Source of the DNA: Streptomyces blattellae
Lineage (GTDB): Bacteria > Actinomycetota > Actinomycetes > Streptomycetales > Streptomycetaceae
Assembly (NCBI RefSeq): GCF_009709555.1
Contig: NZ_WJBG01000174.1
Coordinates: 1-63,726 of the forward strand
Length of the DNA: 63,726 nt
Reading direction: 5' to 3'
Position 1 is the first letter of the stretch; each line of letters opens with the position of its first letter. Position numbers and translations under genes: made by a program. The notes beneath the pieces were generated by a model. That model worked only from the letters and a program-made list of their open reading frames with translations. It did not search any database and was not told where the DNA came from. Shown piece after piece: positions 17,469 through 26,073 of this stretch.

Positions 17469-18419
17469 ATGTGGTGGGGGGTGGCCGCGGCCCTGTTGGC
17501 GAACGTCCTGTACAGCACCGGTTTCGTCCTGGAGAAACGGGCGCTCGCGGCCCTGCCCCAGGTGACCGTGCGCCAGCCCGCGAAGCTGCTGCGGCTCGTC
17601 CTGGGCAGCCCGCTGTGGATCGGCGGATCGCTGTCGCTGGCCGCCGGTTTCGCCGCACAGCTCGTCGTCTACCGCACCCTGCCGATCGCCGCCGCGCAGG
17701 GCATCTTCGTCTCCGGCCTGGTACTGCTGGTCCTGCTGTCGGCCCGGCTGCTCGGCGAGGAGACCACCGGCCGCGAGCGGTACGCGCTCGGCGCGATCCT
17801 CGCCGCGCTGCTCATGGTCGTGCTGTCGCTGCGGGGGGACGGCGAGGACACGGACACCGTGGGCGGAGCGGCACCGTACCCGCTGATCCTGCTGGTCTGC
17901 GTGCCCTCGCTCGCCGCCGGTGTCTGGCTGTACGGATCCGCCGAGCGCCGCGCCCGCCACCGGCACCGGATGCCGACGACCGGCGTCGAATACGGCGTGG
18001 CGGTGGGCCTGCTGTACGGCGTCAGCTCGCTCGCCATCAAGGGTGTCTCCAACTACCTGACGGCGAGCGGGATCGGCGGGGCGCTCGTCGATCTCCTGCG
18101 CTCGCCGTATCCGTATCTCCTGCTGTTCACCGGCGTGTTCGGGCTGGTCATGTCGCAGGCGGCGCTGCAACGCTGCCGGGCCTCGCTGATCGTGCCGGTG
18201 TGTACGACGGTGACGTGCCTGTATACGGCGGTGCTCGGCACGCTGTCGTTCGGCGAGGCGCTGCCGCAGGAGCCGTTGCGGCTGGCGCTGCGGCTCGCGG
18301 GCACGGCGCTGGCGATCGCCGTACTGCTGGCGATGCCCAGGCACGACGGGCAGGCAGCCGCAGCCGCAGCCGCCTCCGACCAAACCCCCTCAGCCGCCAA
18401 GGAGTTGACGCCACCGTGA
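17469..18419 (+). CDS. DMT/EamA-type multi-membrane permease
   Basis: 316 aa with about nine hydrophobic segments, beginning MWWGVAAALLANVLYSTGFV and including QGIFVSGLVLLVLLSARLLG and GTALAIAVLLAMP. The layout is that of the drug/metabolite transporter superfamily, often found moving lipid-linked sugars or metabolites. It starts 3 bases after the methyltransferase stop; its stop overlaps the GTG of the next gene. Translocation of a lipid-linked precursor for the AftD homologue is possible but purely inferred. Confidence 0.75.
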   Translation: MWWGVAAALLANVLYSTGFVLEKRALAALPQVTVRQPAKLLRLVLGSPLWIGGSLSLAAGFAAQLVVYRTLPIAAAQGIFVSGLVLLVLLSARLLGEETTGRERYALGAILAALLMVVLSLRGDGEDTDTVGGAAPYPLILLVCVPSLAAGVWLYGSAERRARHRHRMPTTGVEYGVAVGLLYGVSSLAIKGVSNYLTASGIGGALVDLLRSPYPYLLLFTGVFGLVMSQAALQRCRASLIVPVCTTVTCLYTAVLGTLSFGEALPQEPLRLALRLAGTALAIAVLLAMPRHDGQAAAAAAASDQTPSAAKELTPP

Positions 18420-18646
18420 AACCCGACGACCCCCTGCTGCAGATCCTGGCGTGCCCGCTCGACAAGGGCCCGCTGCACCTCGTCACGGACGAGTCCGGCA
18501 AGGAGGAGGCGCTCTACAACCCGCGCCTGCGCCGCCGTTACCCGATCGTCGACGGCATCCCGCAGCTGCTGCCCTCGTCCGGGGAGCAGGTAGCCGACGA
18601 CGAACACGAGGAACTCCTCGAACTCCTCAAACGGAGGGCCCCATGA
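18416..18646 (+). CDS. Trm112/UPF0434-like small protein
   Basis: 76 aa from GTG 18416, which overlaps the previous TGA. The core LLQILACPLDKGPLHLV and YPIVDGIPQLLP is the Trm112-like fold. Only one of the usual metal-binding cysteines (CPLD) remains, as in many bacterial UPF0434 members. Trm112 proteins activate methyltransferases in eukaryotes and archaea. Its position between two methyltransferase genes makes a partner role reasonable (inference). Confidence 0.82.
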   Translation: MKPDDPLLQILACPLDKGPLHLVTDESGKEEALYNPRLRRRYPIVDGIPQLLPSSGEQVADDEHEELLELLKRRAP

Positions 18647-19566
18647 CGACCACGGCCCCCAGAACCCTGGCCGCCCGGGTGGCGCCCCTGCTCCCGACCC
18701 GTCTGGTCGCGGCAGCCGCCCGCGCCGTCTACCCCCGCTTCGAACCGGAGCTGGCCCGGCTCGGCGAACTGTGCCCGCCGGACTGCGGCACGGCGGTGGA
18801 CATCGGCGCGTGGTACGGCCCCTGGACGTGCCGCCTGGCGCGGCGGGCCCGCGAGGTGGTGACCGTGGAACCGGTCCCCCACCTGGCACGCCTCCTGGCC
18901 GGCACGTCCCCACCCAACGTCCGCGTGATCGGCGCCGCCGCCTCCGACAGCCCCGGGGTGGCGCGGCTGTGGCTTCCGGCGGACGACCCCGGCGACCGGG
19001 GCGTGTCCTCCCTGGTCCGCCGCGACATCCATGCCCGTGCGCTGGACGTCAGGTGCGTCGCGCTCGACGACCTCCGGCTGCGGAACGTCGGCTTCGTCAA
19101 GATCGACGTGGACGGCGGTGAACTGGCGGTGCTGCGCGGGGCGACGGGCGTCCTGGCCCGCGACCGCCCGGCTCTGTTCATCGAGTTGGAGTCCCGCATC
19201 CAGCCGACAGGCCGCGTGGTCACCTACCTCTCCCTCCTCGGTTACGACGGCTGGGTCCTGCCCTGCGACACCTGGGTCCCGCTCTCGTCCTTCCCCCTGG
19301 AGGCCCACCAGGCGGAGGCCTCCCACGTGGTCTCCCAGGGCCTGCTGCCCCGGATCCTTCCCTTCCGCCACCGTCCCCGCTACGTCAACTCCGTCCTCTT
19401 CCTCCCGGACGGCCGCCGACCAGGAGGCCGGGTGATGGGCGACGATGGTCCCCATGCCGTCCGCAACGCGCCCCCAGGGCCCCTTCACCCCCCTCGACTT
19501 CCAGCTGGTCCTGCTGCGCCGTATGGCCGACCACAATCCGGACCTGGTGGCGGTCGCACGCGCTGA
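18643..19566 (+). CDS. FkbM-family methyltransferase
   Basis: 307 aa. SAM motif TAVDIGAWYGPWTCRLA, then VVTVEPVPHLARLLAG and the FkbM signature NVGFVKIDVDGGELAVLRGA followed by LFIELESRI. FkbM enzymes O-methylate sugars or polyketides, here most likely a sugar of the envelope polymer. The ATG at 18643 overlaps the end of the Trm112-like gene. The last 45 or so codons (after NSVLFLPDG) overlap the next gene in another frame and are not conserved-looking, so the true 3' end may have been extended by a lost stop codon. Confidence 0.82.
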   Translation: MTTTAPRTLAARVAPLLPTRLVAAAARAVYPRFEPELARLGELCPPDCGTAVDIGAWYGPWTCRLARRAREVVTVEPVPHLARLLAGTSPPNVRVIGAAASDSPGVARLWLPADDPGDRGVSSLVRRDIHARALDVRCVALDDLRLRNVGFVKIDVDGGELAVLRGATGVLARDRPALFIELESRIQPTGRVVTYLSLLGYDGWVLPCDTWVPLSSFPLEAHQAEASHVVSQGLLPRILPFRHRPRYVNSVLFLPDGRRPGGRVMGDDGPHAVRNAPPGPLHPPRLPAGPAAPYGRPQSGPGGGRTR

Positions 19567-20050
19567 ACTGGGCGTCTCCATCGCGGAGATGCGCGAGGCC
19601 AACAAGCGCTGGCAGGCGATGGTCCGTTCCCCGCGGGCCCGCGCGGCGGCGTCCCGTTACCGCTCGATCCTCGGCGCCCCGGAGTCGACGGCCCCGCGCA
19701 CGATCGGCGACCTGACCTGCGAGGCCCGGCAGTGGCCCCTCCCCCTCTGGCCCGACCTGCGCTTCGAGGTGCTCGTCGCCCCGAACGGCTCGGTGTGGAA
19801 CGAGTGGCTGGTCCGCGCCCCTGGCGCCAAGGGCCCCGCCCTGCGCACCCTGGCCGATCTCACCCCCTGGTCCTGCACGGTCGACGAGGCCGCCCGAGCC
19901 TTCACCCCGGCCCGCCCCCTGGAGGGCTCGGCCCCGACCCGCTGGGGCCTGTCGTTCACGGCCCCGGACACGGAGGGCAGGCGGCGGGAGGTGGTCGCCG
20001 AGTTCACTTGGGGGTTGTTGCAGCGGGTTGCCGTCGGCGAGGGACCTTGA
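19445..20050 (+). CDS. Conserved hypothetical protein
   Basis: 201 aa, not recognised. It has a soluble alpha/beta composition with an N-terminal helical part (FQLVLLRRMADHNPDLVAVA; SIAEMREANKRWQAM) and a later Trp-rich beta region (VLVAPNGSVWNEWLVRAPGA). The ATGs at 19445 and 19454 are both possible; an AGGAGG lies 18 or more bases upstream. It overlaps the last 122 bases of the FkbM gene in a different frame, so only one of the two ends is likely to be used as drawn. Third-position GC supports it as coding. Confidence 0.6.
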   Translation: MVPMPSATRPQGPFTPLDFQLVLLRRMADHNPDLVAVARAELGVSIAEMREANKRWQAMVRSPRARAAASRYRSILGAPESTAPRTIGDLTCEARQWPLPLWPDLRFEVLVAPNGSVWNEWLVRAPGAKGPALRTLADLTPWSCTVDEAARAFTPARPLEGSAPTRWGLSFTAPDTEGRRREVVAEFTWGLLQRVAVGEGP

Positions 20051-20136
20051 ACAAGCGCAGGTCGGTCCCGGCAAGCGCCAGCTCCCCCAGGGCGCTGCCG
20101 AACCGCGGCCGACTCCAACCGACCTGCTTGGCCGGC

Positions 20137-20237
20137 GCCGAACTCCTCGGCTCCGTCAGCCGAACTCCTCGGCTCCGTCAGCCGAACTCCTCGGCTCCGT
20201 CAGCCGAACTCCTCGGCTCCGTCAGCCGAACTCCTCG
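20137..20237. repeat. Tandem 22-bp repeats (4 full + 1 partial) between convergent genes
   Basis: Copies begin at 20137, 20159, 20181 and 20203, with a 13-base partial copy at 20225. Each unit starts GCCGAACTCCTCGGC, a small hairpin (GCCGA/TCGGC), so the array is a row of hairpins. The last copies contain the 3' end and stop codon of the GH35 gene, so the array appears to have grown by duplicating that gene's final codons (EEFG-stop). Confidence 0.8.
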
Positions 20238-22066
20238 ACATATTCCTCCGGCGGCCCCAGCTCAGGCCGGTCCCGCAACTCCAGGACCCCGCCGAGGCGT
20301 TCCAGCTCCAGTACCGTCACGGTGTTCTCGCCCGCGTGCAGCAGCGGTGCCGGGCAGTACAGCGTGGTCTGGGGGCCGATCTCCCAGTAGCGGCCCAGCA
20401 GGAAGCCGTTGACCCAGACGAAGCCGCGGCTGGATCCCGGCAGTGCGAGGAAGGTGTCCGCGGGCGTGTCGGCGTGGAACCGCGCGACGGCGAACCCGGC
20501 CCGCGTGGTCGCCGGGCCGGAGGCGACCGCGGCGGACAGCTCCGTGGCGGACCACTCCTGCAGCGCGACCGGTGTGCTGTCCCAGCCCTGCACGCTGCGC
20601 CGGTCGACGAGGACGGGGCCCAGGAGGCCCTTGTGGCGGCCGATGCCCGGCCCGTAGTTCACCCGGCCGAGATTCTCGACCAGGACCTCCAGTCGTACGA
20701 GGTCACCGGCGCCGTGGACGGGCAGTTCCGGGGTGTCGGGGGCGGCGACGCCGAGCAGGCTGCCGTCGGCGAGGACCAGGGCCCGGTCGCGTACGTCGGC
20801 GAGGGTCAGCCGGTGCTCGCCCGCCGGAATGCGCGGGTGGGCGGTGTGCAGGACCATGCCCGCGTCCAGGCCGAGTTGTTCGAAGGTGGCGGGGCGCGGT
20901 GCGGTCGAGGTCGGGGCCGGCACGGCACGGAGGCCGGCCATCAGGTCGGCGTGGTGGACCAGCGGGACGTGGGCCGGTGGCAGCTTCGGGGTCCGCTCGG
21001 GTGAGCGGAGGGGGCCGCGGGCGACGCCGAGCGCCTCGCGCATGGCGAAGAACTTGGGGGTGAGCGTGCCGTCCTCGGCGATCGGCGCGTCGGAGTCGTA
21101 GCTCGTCACGATGGGCTCGAACCGGCCCTCGTGGTCGTTGGCACCGGCCCAGAGGCCGAAGTTGGTGCCGCCGTGTGCCATGTAGATACTGACGCTGCCG
21201 CCGTCGGCGACGATGCCGCGCAGGGTGCGGACCGCGCTGTCCACCCCGCGGACGTGGTGCCGCTTGCCCCAGTGGTCGAACCAGCCGTTCCAGAACTCGG
21301 CGACCAGGAACGGTTCGTCGGGGCGCCGGGCGGCGAGCAGTCGCCGGGCGGCCTCGGGCTTGGAGCCGAGAGTGACGGCTGTCAGGGTCCCGGGCAGGGT
21401 GCCGCCGTCCAGCATCAGCTCGGTGGGCCCGTCGGCGGTGAACAGCAGCTCGCGGATGCCCCGATGGGTCAGGGCCTGGCGGTTCCAGCGCAGATAGGCG
21501 TGGTCGTCACCGAAGCTGCCGAACTCGTTCTCCACCTGCACCGCCACGACCGGCCCGCCCTCGGCGGCCTGGAGCGCGGCGACGCGCGGGACGAGTTCGT
21601 CGAACCAGTGGCCGACGGCGGAGGTGAACGCCGGGTCCGAGCTGCGGACCGCGAGGTCCCGGCCGGTGAGCCAGCTCGGCAGACCGCCGTTGGACCACTC
21701 CGCGCAGATGTACGGGCCGGGCCGGACGACGACGTCGAGGCCCTCCTCGCCCACCGTGCGGATGAACCGCTCGATGTCGCGCCAGCCGTCGAAGGAGGGC
21801 GCCTCGTGCTCCCTGGGCTGGTGGAAGTTCCAGGCCACGTAGGTGTCGACGGTGTTGAGTCCGAGGTCGGCGAGCCGGCGGATCCGGTCCCGCCAGAGGT
21901 CGGGGTGGACGCGGAAGTAGTGCAGCGACCCCGACAGGATGCGGTGCGGGACGCCGTGCCGGTACAGGCGGCCCCCGTGCCAGGTGAGCGCACTGGTGGC
22001 GGCGCCGGCGGCCGTGTCGGTCGTGGTGTGGGCCGGGGCGAGGTGTGTCGTGGACGGCTCAGTCAC
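20222..22066 (-). CDS. GH35 beta-galactosidase
   Basis: 614 aa, no signal peptide, so a cytoplasmic enzyme removing terminal beta-D-galactose. GH35 landmarks: SGSLHYFRVHPDLWRDRI, NTVDTYVAWNFHQPRE, the acid/base Glu in VQVENEFGSFG, the nucleophile Glu in FLVAEFWNGWFDHWG, and C-terminal jelly-roll modules ending in GFVWVNGFLLGRYWEIGP. The start was set at GTG 22066; an ATG at 22093 lies inside the LacI operator. It is divergent from the lacI-type gene, and the palindromic operator at 22079-22101 covers its start region, so repression by that regulator is likely. Confidence 0.92.
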   Translation of the reverse strand: MTEPSTTHLAPAHTTTDTAAGAATSALTWHGGRLYRHGVPHRILSGSLHYFRVHPDLWRDRIRRLADLGLNTVDTYVAWNFHQPREHEAPSFDGWRDIERFIRTVGEEGLDVVVRPGPYICAEWSNGGLPSWLTGRDLAVRSSDPAFTSAVGHWFDELVPRVAALQAAEGGPVVAVQVENEFGSFGDDHAYLRWNRQALTHRGIRELLFTADGPTELMLDGGTLPGTLTAVTLGSKPEAARRLLAARRPDEPFLVAEFWNGWFDHWGKRHHVRGVDSAVRTLRGIVADGGSVSIYMAHGGTNFGLWAGANDHEGRFEPIVTSYDSDAPIAEDGTLTPKFFAMREALGVARGPLRSPERTPKLPPAHVPLVHHADLMAGLRAVPAPTSTAPRPATFEQLGLDAGMVLHTAHPRIPAGEHRLTLADVRDRALVLADGSLLGVAAPDTPELPVHGAGDLVRLEVLVENLGRVNYGPGIGRHKGLLGPVLVDRRSVQGWDSTPVALQEWSATELSAAVASGPATTRAGFAVARFHADTPADTFLALPGSSRGFVWVNGFLLGRYWEIGPQTTLYCPAPLLHAGENTVTVLELERLGGVLELRDRPELGPPEEYVEEFG

Positions 22067-22078
22067 CGTGCGAGCATA

Positions 22079-22101
22079 TGTTACCGATGCCATGCGTAAC
22101 A
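22079..22101. promoter_or_regulatory. LacI-type operator in the GH35/lacI intergenic region
   Basis: A 23-bp palindrome centred on 22090: outer arms TGTTAC (22079-22084) and GTAACA (22096-22101), inner arms ATG/CAT, with only two mismatched pairs. A related element sits in front of the ABC-transporter operon (23391-23412, TGTTA...TAACA), which ties the two promoters into one regulon. Confidence 0.75.
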
Positions 22102-22154
22102 AGTTGGGTAGGATCTGAAGGACGACGTCGCGGGCTGCCGCGGAGAGGAGCGCC

Positions 22155-23168
22155 ATGACCCAGAGCACCGCGAGGCCGAGGCAGCCGAGCATGGCCGACG
22201 TGGCCCGGACCGCCGGGGTGTCGGCGCAGACCGTCTCACGTGCGCTCCGCGGCTCGCCGAACGTCAACTCCGAGACCAGGCGGCGCGTGCTCGCCGCCGT
22301 GGAGCAGCTCGGCTACCGGTTCAACAGCGCCGCCCGGGCGCTGTCCTCCGGCCGCAGCCACACCATCGGGCTCGTGCTGCTGGCGTCCGGCGGGTACTAC
22401 TCGCGCTCGGCGGTGACCGCCGGCGTCGAGGCGGCGGCCGGCGAGGCCGGGTACGCGGTGAACATCGCGACCATCTCCGCGCTCGACACCGGCCTGATGG
22501 AGCGGGCCCTGTCCAAACTCGCCGACCAGGGCGTCGACGGGTTCGTCATCGCCGTGCCGCTCATCTCCGTGACGCGGAAGATGGAGGAGATCACCCACGA
22601 CATCCCGACCGTCACCCTCGACGGCTCGCGGACGGCGGACGCCCGGGTGCTCGGGATCGACCAGCAGGAGGCGGGCCGCGTCGCCACCCAGCACCTGCTC
22701 GACCTGGGGCATCGCCAGGTCTGGCACATCTCGGGGCCGGACGAGTGGATCGAGGCGCGGCAGCGGCGGCAGGGCTGGCAGGAGTGCCTGGCCGCGGCCG
22801 GGATCGAGGCGCCGCCGGTCCTCGAAGGGGACTGGTCGCCCGACTCGGGATACCAGCAGGGGCAGATCATCGCGATGATCCCGGAGGTGACCGCGGCCTT
22901 CGTGGCCAGCGACGAGATGGCCTTCGGGGTGATCCGCGCGCTGCGCGAGCGCGGCCGGTCGGTGCCCGAGGACGTGTCCATCGTCAGCGTCGACGACATC
23001 GCCCTTGCGGCCTACTGCTCTCCGCCGCTGACGACCGTACGGCAGGACTTCTACCGGTACGGCGCGGCGGCCGTCGACCTGCTGCTGCGGGGCGACGACG
23101 CGGGCGTCGACCTCGCGGCCGCGTCGCTGTCCGTGCGCGCCTCCACGGCGCCGCCGCGCTCGCGCTGA
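22155..23168 (+). CDS. LacI-family transcriptional repressor of the glycan locus
   Basis: 337 aa. The N-terminal HTH is ADVARTAGVSAQTVSRALRG with the hinge RRRVLAAVEQLGYRFNSAAR, followed by a periplasmic-binding-protein-like effector domain (SHTIGLVLLASGGYYSRSAV through SIVSVDDIALAAYCSPPLTT). The ATG at 22155 has GAGAGGAG 6 bases upstream. It is placed between the GH35 gene and the sugar transporter operon, and both promoters carry matching palindromes. The inducer is probably a galactose-containing oligosaccharide (inference). Confidence 0.92.
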   Translation: MTQSTARPRQPSMADVARTAGVSAQTVSRALRGSPNVNSETRRRVLAAVEQLGYRFNSAARALSSGRSHTIGLVLLASGGYYSRSAVTAGVEAAAGEAGYAVNIATISALDTGLMERALSKLADQGVDGFVIAVPLISVTRKMEEITHDIPTVTLDGSRTADARVLGIDQQEAGRVATQHLLDLGHRQVWHISGPDEWIEARQRRQGWQECLAAAGIEAPPVLEGDWSPDSGYQQGQIIAMIPEVTAAFVASDEMAFGVIRALRERGRSVPEDVSIVSVDDIALAAYCSPPLTTVRQDFYRYGAAAVDLLLRGDDAGVDLAAASLSVRASTAPPRSR

Positions 23169-23237
23169 GGTTGGGTGGAGGGGGGCGGGGTCGCAGGTTC
23201 TGTGGCGGAGCCCCACCTGTTCTGTGGTGGCGGTTCG

Positions 23238-23286
23238 ATGTCACATGTGACATGTGACATGTGACATGTGACATGTGACATATCAC
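23238..23286. repeat. Perfect heptamer tandem repeat (ATGTGAC)5
   Basis: Five exact copies of ATGTGAC at 23245-23279, flanked by single-mismatch or two-mismatch copies ATGTCAC (23238) and ATATCAC (23280). Because the unit is half of the palindrome TGTCACATGTGACA, the array is also strongly self-complementary. It lies between the lacI gene and its second operator. Heptamer arrays of this kind can vary in copy number by slippage. Confidence 0.85.
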
Positions 23287-23368
23287 TGGTGCCAACATCC
23301 CCAGAACCCGGCCGCTCCCCACCCCCCAAGAAATGCCCCCTGTGGACCCCTTGCGCCTTCATGCGGTT

Positions 23369-23412
23369 CGGTGCCACCGTATGGGCCACATGTTATCGGT
23401 GCCACCGTAACA
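23369..23412 (+). promoter_or_regulatory. Paired LacI-type operators upstream of the sugar ABC operon
   Basis: CGGTGCCACCGTA occurs twice, at 23369-23381 and 23397-23409, 28 bases apart. The second copy is embedded in TGTTATCGGTGCC...GTAACA (23391-23412), which matches the palindrome in front of the GH35 gene. CGGTGCCACCG is itself a perfect 11-bp palindrome. Two sites could allow cooperative binding. The rest of the 382-base gap (23169-23550) holds the heptamer array and no gene. Confidence 0.7.
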
Positions 23413-23550
23413 ACACCGGATCGCCATGCGCGCCGGATCTCGGGCGCGGTGGCGCGGTGTCACGGCGGTGTGGCCCCCGACGGGGGCCGGCCCCTGACCT
23501 GCTCTACCGCTCTCAGTCAGGTGGGCAACTGTCCACGGGAAGGACCCCAG

Positions 23551-24873
23551 ATGAGGAGATCGCTCGTCCTCACGGGCGCCGCGGTCACGGTGCTCGGACT
23601 GCTCGCCGGCTGTTCGTCCGGCGACAGCAGCTCGGACTCCGGCAAGACGACCCTCAAGGTCGCCGCCCTTGAAGGCGGCTACGGCCGCGCCATGTACACG
23701 GAGGTCATCAAGGACTACGAGGCCTCGCACCCCGACATCGACGTGCAGCTGCAGATCTCGAAGAGCATCGAGGACGAGATCACCCCGAGCATGCAGGCGG
23801 GGAACTACCCGGACGTCGTGGTGCTCGGCCAGGGCCGCAAGGCCGGTCTCACCGAGACCCTCATCAAGGACGAGGCCCTGGAGGACCTCACCCCGGTGCT
23901 GGACGAGAAGGTCCCCGGCGAGGACACGACCGTGGGAGAGAAGCTCACCAAGGGCATCGTCGGCAACCTCAACACCAATCCGTACGGCAATGACCAGACG
24001 TACCTGATGCCGATGTACTACGCCCCGACCGGCCTCTTCTACAACCAGGGCCTGTTCGAGGAGAACGGCTGGGAGGTCCCGACCACCTGGGACGAGATGT
24101 TCGCGCTCGGTGACGAGGCCGAGAAGCAGGGCATTCCGCTGTTCACCTACCCGACCGCCGGCTACCTCGACTCGTACTTCTACGCGCTCCTCGCGGACAT
24201 CGGCGGAGAGCAGTTCTACACCGACGTCATGACGTACCAGCAGGACGTGTGGGAGACGCCGAACGCCCGGCGGGCTCTCGACCTCACCACCCGGCTGCTC
24301 AGCTACGCCGCACCGGAGACCGTCGGATACGCGAACGAGCAGGACTTCACCAAGAACCAGCAGCTGATCCTCGACAACGAGGCGCTGTTCATGCCGAACG
24401 GCACCTGGATCGTCGGCGAGATGGCGGACGCTCCCCGCGCGGACGGCTTCCAGTGGGGCCTGACGCCGCTGCCGGCGGTCGAGACGGGCGGCAGCCGCTA
24501 CATCACGACCTCGGTCGAGTCGGTGTGGATCCCCAAGGCCGCCGAACACAAGGACCCGGCCAAGGACTTCATCGCCTACCTCTACTCCGACAAGGCGGCG
24601 GACATCTTCGCCAAGTCCAACGCGATCCAGCCGATCGAGGGCATCGCGGACAGCCTGACCGGGGAGAACGCCGAGTTCTACCAGGTGTACGAGGACCCGT
24701 CGGTCTCCGCGCTCGTCGGCGGATTCGCGAGCACCGCGCCCGTCGCGGGCGTCGACATCAAGGCCACGCTCTTCGACACCGCCAACAGCATCATCAGCGG
24801 CGACACCACCGAGGACGAGTGGCAGAAGTCGCTGAACGAGGCCAGCGAGAAGCTGCGCCAGGCGGGCGACTAG
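23551..24873 (+). CDS. Sugar ABC transporter solute-binding lipoprotein
   Basis: 440 aa. The signal peptide MRRSLVLTGAAVTVLGLLAGCSSGD ends in a lipobox (LLAGC), so Cys is lipidated and the protein sits on the outer face of the membrane. The rest is a cluster-B (family 1) sugar-binding protein: PDVVVLGQGRKAGL, MPMYYAPTGLFYNQGLFEEN, GTWIVGEMADAP. The start is ATG 23551 after GGGAAGGACC. Downstream permeases lack an ATPase, as is usual for Streptomyces, where a shared MsiK-type ATPase energises many importers. The ligand is probably an oligosaccharide carrying galactose or fucose. Confidence 0.92.
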   Translation: MRRSLVLTGAAVTVLGLLAGCSSGDSSSDSGKTTLKVAALEGGYGRAMYTEVIKDYEASHPDIDVQLQISKSIEDEITPSMQAGNYPDVVVLGQGRKAGLTETLIKDEALEDLTPVLDEKVPGEDTTVGEKLTKGIVGNLNTNPYGNDQTYLMPMYYAPTGLFYNQGLFEENGWEVPTTWDEMFALGDEAEKQGIPLFTYPTAGYLDSYFYALLADIGGEQFYTDVMTYQQDVWETPNARRALDLTTRLLSYAAPETVGYANEQDFTKNQQLILDNEALFMPNGTWIVGEMADAPRADGFQWGLTPLPAVETGGSRYITTSVESVWIPKAAEHKDPAKDFIAYLYSDKAADIFAKSNAIQPIEGIADSLTGENAEFYQVYEDPSVSALVGGFASTAPVAGVDIKATLFDTANSIISGDTTEDEWQKSLNEASEKLRQAGD

Positions 24874-24880
24874 ACCGCCC

Positions 24881-24912
24881 GGCGGCGGCCCGGATCGGCC
24901 CGGGCCGCCGCC
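24881..24912 (+). terminator. Intra-operon hairpin after the binding-protein gene
   Basis: A perfect 12-bp stem, GGCGGCGGCCCG (24881-24892) with CGGGCCGCCGCC (24901-24912) and an 8-base loop. Located between the binding protein and the permeases, it would stabilise the upstream mRNA or attenuate, giving excess binding protein. It is followed at 24917-25005 by five or six imperfect copies of a 12-14 base unit centred on CGGCTGTCCC. Confidence 0.7.
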
Positions 24913-25046
24913 GGCGCTTCCCCTGCGGCTGTCCCCTGCGGCTGTCCCCTACGGCTGTCCTCTACGGCTGTCCCCCTTACGGCTGTCCCTTACGGCTGCC
25001 CCCCACGACCGACTCGATTCCGCCGATCGACCCAAGGACCGGCACG

Positions 25047-26051
25047 GTGACGACCCTCTCCACCCCACCCCCAGGCTCGACGAACCGCACCTCCGACACG
25101 GCCGCCAAGGAGCCGTCCACCCGGCGTTCCCGGCGCGGCGCCCGGTCGGCCTCGGCCCGCCTCGGCCGCCGGCGCGGCAACACCGGCTTTGTGCTCGCGT
25201 GCCTGCTGCCCGCGCTGGTGCTCTTCGCGGTGTTCATGGTCTACCCGACCATGAACGTGTTCCGGACGTCCCTCTACACCTGGGGCGGTTTCTCCCCCGA
25301 CAAGGACTTCGTGGGGCTCGACAACTTCCGCCAGCTCCTCGACGACGACCAGTTCGTACGCGCCTTCCAGAACACGGTCGCCCTCATGGTGGTGGTGACC
25401 GTCGTGACGATGGGCATGGGCCTGTTCCTCGCCGCGATCATGACCCGGCAACGGCTGCGCGGACGCAACCTGTACCGGTTCGTCCTCTACATCCCCAACG
25501 TGCTCTCGGTGGTCGTCATCGCGGCGATCTTCTCCGCCGTGTACGACCAGGACAACGGTCTGCTCAACGGCACGCTCCGGCTGCTGTCCCTCGACGGCCT
25601 GCAACAGGTCTGGCTCGGCAACCAGGACATCGTGCTCTACTCCGTCGCCATCGCGATGGTCTGGCAGTCGCTGGGCTACTACATGGTCCTCTACATGGCG
25701 GGCATGGCGAGCATCCCGGAGGAGCTCTACGAGGCGAGCGCACTCGACGGGGCGTCCGCCACCCGGCAGTTCTTCTCCATCACGCTGCCCCTCATCTGGC
25801 AGAGCCTGCGCACCACGCTGACGTTCTTCGTCATGAGCGCCGTGAACCTGAGCTTCGTCCTCGTCCGCGCGATGACCGGCGGCGGGCCGGACGGCTCCTC
25901 CGATGTCCTGCTGAACTACATGTACAGGCAGGCGTACACGAATTCGTCGTACGGCTACGGCATGGCCATCGGTGTCGTCATCTTCGCGTTCTCGTTCCTC
26001 GTGTCGCTCCTGGTGAACCGGGCGACCAAGCGCGAACCCCTGCAGTTCTGA
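25047..26051 (+). CDS. Sugar ABC transporter permease (MalF type)
   Basis: 334 aa. Six membrane segments starting at FVLACLLPALVLFAVFMVYP, with the ATPase-contact EAA loop EELYEASALDGASATRQFFS before the penultimate helices. The GTG at 25047 follows AAGGACC. A hydrophilic Arg/Ser-rich tail of about 40 residues precedes the first helix. It works with the next permease and the binding lipoprotein. Confidence 0.91.
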   Translation: MTTLSTPPPGSTNRTSDTAAKEPSTRRSRRGARSASARLGRRRGNTGFVLACLLPALVLFAVFMVYPTMNVFRTSLYTWGGFSPDKDFVGLDNFRQLLDDDQFVRAFQNTVALMVVVTVVTMGMGLFLAAIMTRQRLRGRNLYRFVLYIPNVLSVVVIAAIFSAVYDQDNGLLNGTLRLLSLDGLQQVWLGNQDIVLYSVAIAMVWQSLGYYMVLYMAGMASIPEELYEASALDGASATRQFFSITLPLIWQSLRTTLTFFVMSAVNLSFVLVRAMTGGGPDGSSDVLLNYMYRQAYTNSSYGYGMAIGVVIFAFSFLVSLLVNRATKREPLQF

Positions 26052-26073
26052 GAGCTCTTCGAGGACAGACACC

